6,437 bases of DNA from Candidatus Uhrbacteria bacterium RIFOXYB2_FULL_45_11. Its GTDB lineage: Bacteria; Patescibacteriota; Patescibacteriia; UBA9934; GWF2-40-263. The notes under the pieces are model-generated. The model saw only the letters and a program-made list of their open reading frames with translations. It made no database searches and was not told where the DNA came from. Below are positions 1-4,852 of the stretch, piece after piece (within the stretch, counting starts at the first letter, position 1; every line of letters starts with the position of its first letter). The stretch spans positions 1-6,437 of the forward strand of contig MGFD01000035.1 in the NCBI GenBank assembly GCA_001791715.1, written 5' to 3'. Made by a program: the position numbers and the translations under genes.

Positions 1-1
1 C

Positions 2-523
2 ATTTCACAACCCGCACCTTCTTTTCAGAATGTGCCAGCCTTTAAAAAAGGCGCGTCCGACTTCGTCAAAATCAGTCTTGGTGATTACAAAGGCAAGTGG
101 CTCGTGTTCTTCTTCTATCCACGAGACTTCACATTTATTTGTCCAACAGAATTAAAAGGCTTCGCACAACACAAGTCAGAGTTCCAAGCATTGAATGCGG
201 AAGTCCTCGCCTGTTCCACAGATTCTGAATGGTCTCACAAGAACTGGTTTGAAAAAGATCTCCCAGATGTTGATTACCCAATCCTTGCAGACAACACACA
301 TGAAATCTCGAAAGCCTTTGATGTCTATAATGCAGACGAAGGTCTTGCGGAACGCGGAAGCTTTATCATCGATCCAGAAGGAATCGTTCGTTACGCACTT
401 ATTAGTTCTGGATCCGTCGGCCGCTCGGTGACTGAAACCGTTCGCGTACTGAAAGCGTTGCAAACGGGCGAACTTTGCCCAATGGAATGGTCAGAAGGCG
501 GAAAGACGCTCGGAAAAGCGTAA
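2..523 (+). CDS. Typical 2-Cys peroxiredoxin (AhpC/Prx1 family), 5' end outside window
   Basis: Thiol peroxidase that reduces hydrogen peroxide and organic hydroperoxides in the cytoplasm. 173 residues are visible. A GTG at 32 could be read as a start, but the frame stays open to the window edge and the upstream residues ISQPAPSF match the usual Prx N-terminal 'PAPxF' segment, so the true start lies a few codons before base 1. The P-x3-T-x2-C active-site motif is PRDFTFIC, with the peroxidatic Cys at bases 140-142. The resolving Cys is in GELCPMEW at 476-478. The RGSFIIDPEG strand is also typical of the family. Only 14 residues follow the resolving Cys and no C-terminal YF motif is present, so the tail is shorter than in enteric AhpC. 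No partner reductase (AhpF or thioredoxin reductase) is visible. The family call is secure; the exact subfamily is not. Confidence 0.95.
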   Translation: MSQPAPSFQNVPAFKKGASDFVKISLGDYKGKWLVFFFYPRDFTFICPTELKGFAQHKSEFQALNAEVLACSTDSEWSHKNWFEKDLPDVDYPILADNTHEISKAFDVYNADEGLAERGSFIIDPEGIVRYALISSGSVGRSVTETVRVLKALQTGELCPMEWSEGGKTLGKA

Positions 524-525
524 AC

Positions 526-558
526 AAAAAAACATCGCGATGAACTCGCGATGTTTTT
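526..558. terminator. Bidirectional intrinsic terminator between convergent genes
   Basis: A perfect 9-bp stem ACATCGCGA (532-540) / TCGCGATGT (546-554) has a 5-nt loop. It is flanked by an A-tract (526-531) on the left and a T-tract (554-558) on the right, so it has a U-run in either direction. It lies 2 nt after the peroxiredoxin stop and 2 nt from the stop of the minus-strand gene, and probably serves both. Confidence 0.9.
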
Positions 559-560
559 AT

Positions 561-1115
561 TTAGGCTGCCATTTCTTCTGCTGGAGGAAGAGACGCCAAA
601 GCCTTATCAATAAGTTTCAGATACCCAACAGCATCGTCTTGTGCATGAACAGCGCTTTCTGCTATTTCTGCCATTTCCATTTTATCTTTGCTATTAGTCT
701 CTCTTGTAGCTCTGTCCATCCACTTTGCATAATCTTCTTCTTTTTTACTCATCCATCGAACAACATTTAAACGCAGCAAATTCAACATGAATGTCTTTGT
801 TTTGGCATCAAGATCTGACTCAGGTAATTTATCAACATATTCTTGAATAGCCTCATTCATTTCAGCTTTTGCAACTGCGGGTTCTACATCACGCACACCA
901 TGCATTTCAAAGTATCTCAAACCACCATCAATAGGCATTCCAACACTTTTCATGAAATCCACTGCTTTTTGTTTTTCCCCTGGGGATGTAAGTGCGGAGA
1001 GTTCCATTGAATACGTTCCGATCTCTTGTGCAAGCTCTGCTTTGTGCAAACGTTCATCATCAATATGCCCTTGAGAAAAATTGTCTGGCGCTCCCCCTCT
1101 TGATCCTGGTTCCAT
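561..1115 (-). CDS. Hypothetical acidic, helix-rich soluble protein
   Basis: I do not recognise this protein. It has 184 residues from the ATG at 1115-1113, with no signal peptide, no membrane segment and no cysteine. The first ~15 residues are Gly/Pro-rich and probably disordered. The rest is charged and helix-prone, rich in Ala, Glu, Lys and Met. A conserved-looking Trp pair lies in VRWMSKKEEDYAKWMDRATRE, and the C-terminus is Ala/Glu-rich (LPPAEEMAA). A start eight codons upstream (TTG at 1139) is possible, but a candidate -10 box just upstream would place the transcript start near 1137, which favours the ATG. No good Shine-Dalgarno precedes either start. It converges on the peroxiredoxin gene and shares its terminator. 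The single long frame ends exactly at a terminator, which supports a real gene. Confidence 0.75.
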   Translation of the reverse strand: MEPGSRGGAPDNFSQGHIDDERLHKAELAQEIGTYSMELSALTSPGEKQKAVDFMKSVGMPIDGGLRYFEMHGVRDVEPAVAKAEMNEAIQEYVDKLPESDLDAKTKTFMLNLLRLNVVRWMSKKEEDYAKWMDRATRETNSKDKMEMAEIAESAVHAQDDAVGYLKLIDKALASLPPAEEMAA

Positions 1116-1143
1116 AATAATTTTATTAAGAAATAACAATACT

Positions 1144-1149
1144 ATTGTA
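1144..1149 (-). promoter_or_regulatory. Candidate -10 element for the hypothetical gene at 561-1115
   Basis: Read on the minus strand this is TACAAT, five of six matches to TATAAT. It would give a leader of about 20 nt before the ATG at 1115. No convincing -35 hexamer is found 16-18 nt upstream, so the call is tentative. Confidence 0.35.
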
Positions 1150-1180
1150 CTAAGGAACCCTTTTCACATCCAGCTGAAGA

Positions 1181-1189
1181 TTATCCACA
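1181..1189 (+). promoter_or_regulatory. Single perfect DnaA-box sequence
   Basis: TTATCCACA matches the DnaA-box consensus TTATNCACA exactly. It is centred in an inverted repeat, AAGATT (1177-1182) / AATCTT (1189-1194), in the gap between the ferredoxin stop and the candidate promoter of the next minus-strand gene. I saw no second box in the window, so this is not an origin by itself. It could be a lone regulatory site or chance. Confidence 0.4.
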
Positions 1190-1191
1190 AT

Positions 1192-1215
1192 CTTAAAGAT
1201 AGAGCTATTGAGCTC
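1192..1215 (-). terminator. Weak terminator-like hairpin after the ferredoxin gene
   Basis: On the minus strand, two bases after the TAG stop, GAGCT and AGCTC (1202-1215) can form a 5-bp stem with a 4-nt loop, followed by TATCTTTAAG. The stem is short and the U-run is interrupted, so termination would be partial at best. Confidence 0.3.
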
Positions 1216-1217
1216 CT

Positions 1218-1493
1218 CTACTTCAACATTTCCAAAATCTCCGGAATATCACTTTCCTTCACCTCACCTAAATAAACATTCTTTGGCATAATCGCAACAG
1301 TTGCTCCACTCACACAATTTCCAAGGCAACCCGTCTTTGAGACGCGAATCGTTGGATCCATTCCGGCCACAGCCACTTTTAACGCGTGATAAAACTCAGG
1401 CGAAGCTTTTTGTGCACAGCACGGACGCCCATCTGGTTTTTCATTTGTGCACACCAAAACGAGTTTGGAAAATTGTTTATCGGATAAACGCAT
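1218..1493 (-). CDS. Thioredoxin-like [2Fe-2S] ferredoxin
   Basis: A small (91 aa) cytoplasmic electron carrier of the thioredoxin-fold [2Fe-2S] family, related to the NuoE C-terminal domain. The N-terminal LVCTNEKPDGRPCC segment holds Cys15, Cys25 and Cys26. The second ligand pair is in TGCLGNC (Cys56 and Cys60, C-x3-C), followed by VAIMPKNVYLGEVKESDI, a typical family strand-and-helix ending. Four ligands are expected: Cys15, one of Cys25/26, Cys56 and Cys60. The extra adjacent cysteine is common in this family. The ATG lies 2 nt after the aminopeptidase TAA (TAAGTATG) and no Shine-Dalgarno is evident, so translational coupling to the upstream gene is likely. The redox partner cannot be told from the window. 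Confidence 0.88.
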   Translation of the reverse strand: MRLSDKQFSKLVLVCTNEKPDGRPCCAQKASPEFYHALKVAVAGMDPTIRVSKTGCLGNCVSGATVAIMPKNVYLGEVKESDIPEILEMLK

Positions 1494-1495
1494 AC

Positions 1496-2986
1496 TTAGA
1501 ACGACAAAAGATATTTCAATAAAGTTCTGACACCGTGTCCTGTAGCTCCCTTCCGCTCGTATGCATTAATGTCTCGCTCCGCAAATGCGGGTCCAGCAAT
1601 GTCTAAGTGAGCCCATGGTGTTTTGTCCACAAATTCTTGCAAGAAGAGTCCTGCCGTCAGTGCCCCTCCGTATCGCCCACCAATATTTTTAATGTCTCCA
1701 ATGTCTCCTTGAATCAATTTGCGATAATTCTTCTCAAGTGGCAACTCCCACATTTTCTCACCGGCCGATGCAGCCGCCGTCAAAATCGCATTTGCAAGCG
1801 CGGGCGTATTTGACATCACACCAGAAATTTCTTCGCCGAGTGCCACAACACACGCACCCGTAAGCGTTGCAAGGTCAATGATTGCATCAGGTTTCTGTCG
1901 TGTTGCATATACGAGCGCATCTGCAAGAATAAGTCGGCCTTCTGCGTCTGTATTCAACACTTCAACCGTTTTTTTGTTCATGATTTCAATCACATCGCCC
2001 GGTCGAATTGCCTTACTGGATGGCATGTTCTCAACCGTCGCAAAAATTCCGTGAACCTCAACCTTGGGTGCGATCTTCGCGATGACAGCAAAAACCCCAA
2101 GAACATCTGCTGCTCCGGCCATATCACATTTCATGGTCATCATGTAGTCCGCTGGTTTGAGCGAGAGTCCGCCAGAATCGAATGTAACACCTTTTCCAAC
2201 AAGGGCAATGCGTTTTTTTGCCTTTGTGGCTGGTGTATACGTCATGTGTACAAGAAACGACGGATGATCGGACCCTTGAGAAACACAAAGAATCCCGCCC
2301 GCCCCCATCTTTTTCAACTTTTCTTCATCAAACACTTTTACTTTGATTTCTTTGTTATTTTTTGCAATAAGCTTTGCTTCATCCACCAAATGCTGTGGTG
2401 CCATGTGAAGTCCTGGTGTATTTACAAGATCTCGAACAAAGAGCGTTCCCTTTACGAATTGTTCCGCAAGCTCCATCCCCTTTTTTGCCGCAAGAAGATC
2501 GCGTCCGTCTTCAACCAAGAGATCAAACGTTTTTATATGTGCTTTCTTTTCTTTTTTATAGCGTCCAAATCCATAATCAGCCAAACGGATTCCCTCAATC
2601 ATGGCATGCGCACGTTCGCGCACGTCCAAACCATCACCAAACAACAAACACGCAACAGATTTTGTGGTTGTTTGTTTGATTGCACACAACGCCGTCGCCG
2701 AGGCTTGGCGAATGGTTTCAAGCGTACATTCATCTTTTTTTCCAAGACCAATGAGCAAAACGCGTTTTGAACGGACGGCATCATTTGATCGTGCCCACAA
2801 AACCTGATTTGCTTTTCCGCGGAATGATTCTTCTTTTGCGATTTGCGTAAGCAAACCCCCAAGGAAATCATCCATCTTTTTTGAGAATGTAGACGACGCG
2901 AACGTTGTTTTATCTTGATAAACACCGACAACAAAAACATCACCTGTCTCGGATACACCATCGGATTTTTTAATGCGAATTTCCAT
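1496..2986 (-). CDS. pepA: Leucyl aminopeptidase, M17 family (PepA)
   Basis: A two-metal cytosolic aminopeptidase that removes N-terminal residues, especially Leu, from peptides, working as a hexamer in this family. At 496 aa it is full length. The N-terminal alpha/beta domain spans about 1-165 and the catalytic domain about 185-496. The metal and catalytic residues are all present with the spacing of E. coli PepA: Lys265 and Asp270 in GKGVTFDSGG, Lys277 in LSLKP, Asp288 in MKCDMAGAA, and Asp347, Glu349 and Arg351 in the family signature NTDAEGRL. No signal peptide is present. The ATG at 2986 is preceded by an A/T-rich stretch with no Shine-Dalgarno, and 46 nt separate it from the upstream membrane-protein gene. 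The ferredoxin gene follows 2 nt after its stop. DNA-binding regulatory roles known for E. coli PepA cannot be inferred here. Confidence 0.96.
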   Translation of the reverse strand: MEIRIKKSDGVSETGDVFVVGVYQDKTTFASSTFSKKMDDFLGGLLTQIAKEESFRGKANQVLWARSNDAVRSKRVLLIGLGKKDECTLETIRQASATALCAIKQTTTKSVACLLFGDGLDVRERAHAMIEGIRLADYGFGRYKKEKKAHIKTFDLLVEDGRDLLAAKKGMELAEQFVKGTLFVRDLVNTPGLHMAPQHLVDEAKLIAKNNKEIKVKVFDEEKLKKMGAGGILCVSQGSDHPSFLVHMTYTPATKAKKRIALVGKGVTFDSGGLSLKPADYMMTMKCDMAGAADVLGVFAVIAKIAPKVEVHGIFATVENMPSSKAIRPGDVIEIMNKKTVEVLNTDAEGRLILADALVYATRQKPDAIIDLATLTGACVVALGEEISGVMSNTPALANAILTAAASAGEKMWELPLEKNYRKLIQGDIGDIKNIGGRYGGALTAGLFLQEFVDKTPWAHLDIAGPAFAERDINAYERKGATGHGVRTLLKYLLSF

Positions 2987-3017
2987 AAAATAAAAAGATA
3001 AGCTTTGTGAGAGCTTA
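2987..3017 (-). terminator. Terminator-like hairpin between membrane-protein pair and pepA
   Basis: On the minus strand TAAGCT and AGCTTA (3012-3017 with 2999-3004) form a 6-bp stem with a 7-nt loop, followed by the U-rich tail TCTTTTTATTTT, which ends at the pepA start codon. It could terminate the upstream membrane-protein transcript. If so, pepA needs its own promoter, and the only candidate I see is a poor one (TATAGA near 3030). It may instead be a leader hairpin or a partial terminator. Confidence 0.45.
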
Positions 3018-3032
3018 CCTGTGTTCTATAAA

Positions 3033-3383
3033 TTATTCAAACCTTACGGAGAACGAATACACAAACGGAATCGTCATGACAAAAAAGATCAGCGTTGAAA
3101 AAAGAAAAAACTCAAGCAGTGATCTACGATGATGTGAACAATCTTTTCCCTTCCAATACCAACCCGAAATCAAAAAGATGGACAAAAACGTTAAACCAGC
3201 TTTTGCATACATGCCCGACAAAGGCCCAATCGATGGCACAATGGAAAAAAGTTGCGTAAAAAACGGAACACGCACAACAAGAAGATTTGAAATCCACATC
3301 ACGTGGAGCGTGAGTGATCCTGCGAGCAATGCGGCGCAAGCAACAGATTCATGGAATCGATCTTTTGAAAATAAATGCAACAT
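3033..3383 (-). CDS. Small hypothetical membrane protein, three predicted helices
   Basis: I do not recognise this 116-aa protein. Hydrophobic segments at about residues 14-37, 60-77 and 89-110 look like transmembrane helices. The basic N-terminus (FSKDRFHE) and the basic loop after helix 2 (WKGKDCSHHRRS) suggest a cytoplasmic N-terminus, a cytoplasmic second loop and an external C-terminus. The ATG at 3383 lies 4 nt after the stop of the upstream membrane-protein gene, so the two are almost certainly co-transcribed and possibly coupled. No Shine-Dalgarno is seen. No enzymatic motif is visible. The tight pairing hints that the two products act together in the membrane, but that is inference. 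Confidence 0.75.
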   Translation of the reverse strand: MLHLFSKDRFHESVACAALLAGSLTLHVMWISNLLVVRVPFFTQLFSIVPSIGPLSGMYAKAGLTFLSIFLISGWYWKGKDCSHHRRSLLEFFLFSTLIFFVMTIPFVYSFSVRFE

Positions 3384-3387
3384 AACG

Positions 3388-3861
3388 TTATATCAACGAT
3401 TCGTATCCGATCAATAAAATCGTAAAAAAACTCACAACAACACAAAATTGCATGGCAAAAACATATGTTTTTGCGTGAGATTCTTTTTCATGCCCTTTGC
3501 AAACAAATGCAAGCAGAAGTGCAATCAACGTGTAAAGGATTGGAATTTGAATGAGAAGCCAACGATGTGTTGAGAAAAGCTCGGAGATCACGCCTGTAGA
3601 TGTGTCTGTATACACATGCGTCACGTTTCCGATCAAATCAAACGCAAGAATCCCATCAAGCGTAAGATGAATTAGAATCAAGAATCCAATGAGTACGTTT
3701 GTGATGGTTGAACTCAATTTTATGAGAAACACGAGCACAAGGGCGGCACTCATAAGCATGAGCAAACACCCAAAGAGAATTGCTCCTGGCTCAAGGAAAA
3801 AAATTCGAAGGAACGGTTGTTCTGTTAAAAAATAGCCTTGCATATTGCAAGAATGATACAC
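3388..3861 (-). CDS. Small hypothetical membrane protein, four predicted helices
   Basis: I do not recognise this protein. The GTG at 3861 is chosen because AAGAGGA ends 6 nt before it, the clearest ribosome binding site on this strand; a TTG eight codons upstream (3885) would place that site inside the gene. From the GTG it has 157 residues. Predicted transmembrane segments are at about 27-48, 55-78, 101-121 and 132-152. The basic loop CKGHEKESHAK between helices 3 and 4 should be cytoplasmic. That puts both ends and the long Thr/Ser-containing loop between helices 2 and 3 outside. It is the first gene of a pair with the next membrane protein (4-nt gap) and is divergent from the basic microprotein gene. 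No family motif was seen. Confidence 0.75.
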   Translation of the reverse strand: MYHSCNMQGYFLTEQPFLRIFFLEPGAILFGCLLMLMSAALVLVFLIKLSSTITNVLIGFLILIHLTLDGILAFDLIGNVTHVYTDTSTGVISELFSTHRWLLIQIPILYTLIALLLAFVCKGHEKESHAKTYVFAMQFCVVVSFFTILLIGYESLI

Positions 3862-3867
3862 GATTTT

Positions 3868-3874
3868 TCCTCTT
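3868..3874 (-). promoter_or_regulatory. Ribosome binding site deciding the GTG start of the four-helix protein
   Basis: AAGAGGA on the minus strand, 6 nt before the GTG at 3861-3859. It stands out because most other starts in this window have no recognisable Shine-Dalgarno. Confidence 0.6.
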
Positions 3875-3895
3875 TCCGCACGCAAAACAAAATTC

Positions 3896-3924
3896 TTGAC
3901 AAACTATTGGATAAATCGTATCCT
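3896..3924 (+). promoter_or_regulatory. Sigma-70-type promoter for the basic microprotein gene
   Basis: A perfect -35 TTGACA (3896-3901), a 17-nt spacer and TATCCT (3919-3924, four of six matches) as -10. The predicted transcript start near 3931 gives a 29-nt pyrimidine-rich leader before the ATG at 3960. Confidence 0.75.
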
Positions 3925-3959
3925 TTCGTCATTCGCTAACCCTTTCCATTACCTCCTTT

Positions 3960-4070
3960 ATGGCAAAACGAAAAATGATTCGCACCAAATGGAAGGCAGA
4001 ACGCAAAGTTCAACTTGCAAGCAACCGCAAGAAGAAAGCAATCCGCCTTGCAAAAGCAGACACAAAATAA
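3960..4070 (+). CDS. Very basic 36-residue microprotein
   Basis: The frame runs ATG to TAA and encodes 36 residues, from MAKRKMIRTKWKAERK to KAIRLAKADTK at the C-terminus. I count 10 Lys and 5 Arg against one Glu and one Asp, with a single Trp, no Cys and no membrane segment. The charge pattern is that of small ribosomal proteins or RNA/DNA-binding peptides. I could not match it to bL34, bL36, bTHX or bS22. A strong promoter upstream, a strong terminator immediately downstream and a frame filling the space between them support a real gene with its own transcript. No Shine-Dalgarno precedes the ATG; the leader instead has ACCTCCTT directly before it. The best guess is a small ribosome-associated or nucleic-acid-binding protein; the function is unknown. 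Confidence 0.7.
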   Translation: MAKRKMIRTKWKAERKVQLASNRKKKAIRLAKADTK

Positions 4071-4096
4071 ATCACATCGCTCGCGAGTGATGTGAT
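4071..4096 (+). terminator. Upstream hairpin of a tandem terminator
   Basis: ATCACATCGCT (4071-4081) pairs with AGTGATGTGAT (4086-4096) through 11 pairs, one of them G-T, around a CGCG loop, directly after the microprotein stop. On the plus strand it is followed by A residues, not T, so it is more likely an RNA-stabilising stem or part of the tandem structure than a plus-strand terminator. On the minus strand it is followed by TTATTTTG and could act as a second terminator for the gene at 4147. Confidence 0.55.
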
Positions 4097-4129
4097 AAAA
4101 AAAGCCCTGACGTTTCGTCGGGCTTTTTT
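4097..4129. terminator. Strong bidirectional intrinsic terminator
   Basis: AGCCC and GACG (with one bulged T) pair with CGTC and GGGCT around a TTT loop. Seven A residues lie on the left and six T residues on the right. It ends the plus-strand microprotein transcript and, read in reverse, the minus-strand lipoprotein transcript. Confidence 0.9.
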
Positions 4130-4146
4130 GTTTTCTCTGAGTCGAA

Positions 4147-4737
4147 TTATCGGATCATTCCCTCAAGGAGATGTTCTCCTGGAACTGTTGAATTTGGAGA
4201 TTGAAGCGTTACGACAAAAAAATCATAATCACGTAAATCCGTTTTTGTTGCATAGGTAAGAACCATAAGTTGCTCTGCCGGAATCAATACCCCAAGATTC
4301 ACTACCTTCATCCCATCTCCACGCTTCACAAGCCACGCTTGAAACGTTGATCCGTCTGTTGGCTGTATTAAATCACCAAAATTCGCCATGACACGAAAGG
4401 TATTATTTGAAAAATTCAACCGTGCAAGACCATAACTCGTTCCGCCCGTAACATCCGCAAGAGCAGCCGCATTCCACGTTTTAAAATCTATTCCATCAAA
4501 TTCCTTCCAACCTGGTGTTGTTGCTTTTTTTTCATCTGTAACCAACACAGAAGGATCTTTCATGTGTTCGATTTCTCCCTCATTCATGATAAGTCCCTGA
4601 TTTTTTGCATCGAGCAATATAGCCGAACGATTAATTGATTCTGTTTGTTCTTTAACAGGCAAAACGGCACGCGTACAACCAAACCCAACAATTGTCACAC
4701 ACGCGGCCAATCCAATCATCAATGAAATTCTCTTCAT
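4147..4737 (-). CDS. Predicted lipoprotein with RskA C-terminal-like domain
   Basis: 196 residues. The N-terminus has a basic MKR, a hydrophobic stretch at 4-20 and Cys21 in VGFGC, which reads as a lipoprotein signal although Gly at -3 and Phe at -2 are not the usual lipobox. A linker of about 70 residues follows. Residues ~95-195 resemble the beta-rich C-terminal domain of RskA-type anti-sigma-K factors: a strand with GLARLNF, then FQAWLVKRGD, NLGVLIP and FFVVTLQSPNSTVPGEHLLEG, which corresponds to the family's 'VTLEP..GS..PTG' ending. There is no sigma-binding zinc-finger region and no transmembrane anchor, and no sigma factor gene is near, so an anti-sigma role is unlikely on this evidence. 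It is probably anchored on the outer face of the membrane. The start is the ATG at 4737, with only weak ribosome-binding potential. Confidence 0.75.
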   Translation of the reverse strand: MKRISLMIGLAACVTIVGFGCTRAVLPVKEQTESINRSAILLDAKNQGLIMNEGEIEHMKDPSVLVTDEKKATTPGWKEFDGIDFKTWNAAALADVTGGTSYGLARLNFSNNTFRVMANFGDLIQPTDGSTFQAWLVKRGDGMKVVNLGVLIPAEQLMVLTYATKTDLRDYDFFVVTLQSPNSTVPGEHLLEGMIR

Positions 4738-4785
4738 ATCATCTTTTATTCAATGCTAAATTCAATTACTCCCTCGGTGCCGGAC

Positions 4786-4814
4786 AGTATAACACAACCT
4801 GTTTTTGATGCGAA
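4786..4814 (-). promoter_or_regulatory. Promoter of the lipoprotein gene (extended -10)
   Basis: On the minus strand: TTCGCA (4809-4814, four of six matches), a 17-nt spacer and TATACT (4786-4791), preceded by TGT, which makes an extended -10 (TGnTATACT). The predicted start near 4779 gives a leader of about 40 nt. It overlaps the SIMPL-gene terminator, so the lipoprotein gene is probably transcribed independently. Confidence 0.6.
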
Positions 4815-4851
4815 TATCAAAAAGACCCCCATATTAGGAGTCTTTTTGATA
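4815..4851 (-). terminator. Intrinsic terminator of the SIMPL gene
   Basis: A perfect 12-bp inverted repeat, TATCAAAAAGAC (4815-4826) / GTCTTTTTGATA (4840-4851), extended inward by CC/GG pairs beyond one mismatch. It begins 1 nt after the minus-strand stop. The core AAAAGACTCC...GGGGGTCTTTTT is a typical terminator with the U-tract inside the long stem. Confidence 0.85.
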
Positions 4852-4852
4852 A

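Noticed and set aside
32..523. GTG at 32 as the start of the peroxiredoxin
   Set aside because: The upstream in-frame residues match the conserved peroxiredoxin N-terminus, so the gene is cut by the window edge instead of starting here.
1177..1194. Replication origin
   Set aside because: There is only one DnaA box, with no cluster, no AT-rich unwinding region and no dnaA or dnaN neighbour.
2051..2770. A 239-codon open frame on the plus strand opposite pepA
   Set aside because: It is entirely antisense to a well-supported M17 peptidase, its product is an unlikely mix of Cys, Phe and His runs, and it has no promoter or ribosome binding site. It is an artefact of pepA codon usage.
3388..3885. 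TTG at 3885 as the start of the four-helix membrane protein
   Set aside because: It lacks a ribosome binding site and would put the only good Shine-Dalgarno (3868-3874) inside the gene; the GTG at 3861 fits better.
3838..3959. AAGGAGGT on the minus strand near 3951-3958 as a ribosome binding site for a short minus-strand frame starting near 3933
   Set aside because: The first ATG after it is only about 2 nt away and gives a 6-codon frame. The next, a 35-codon frame, is 17 nt away and runs through the start of the membrane-protein gene in another phase. No coding support was seen.
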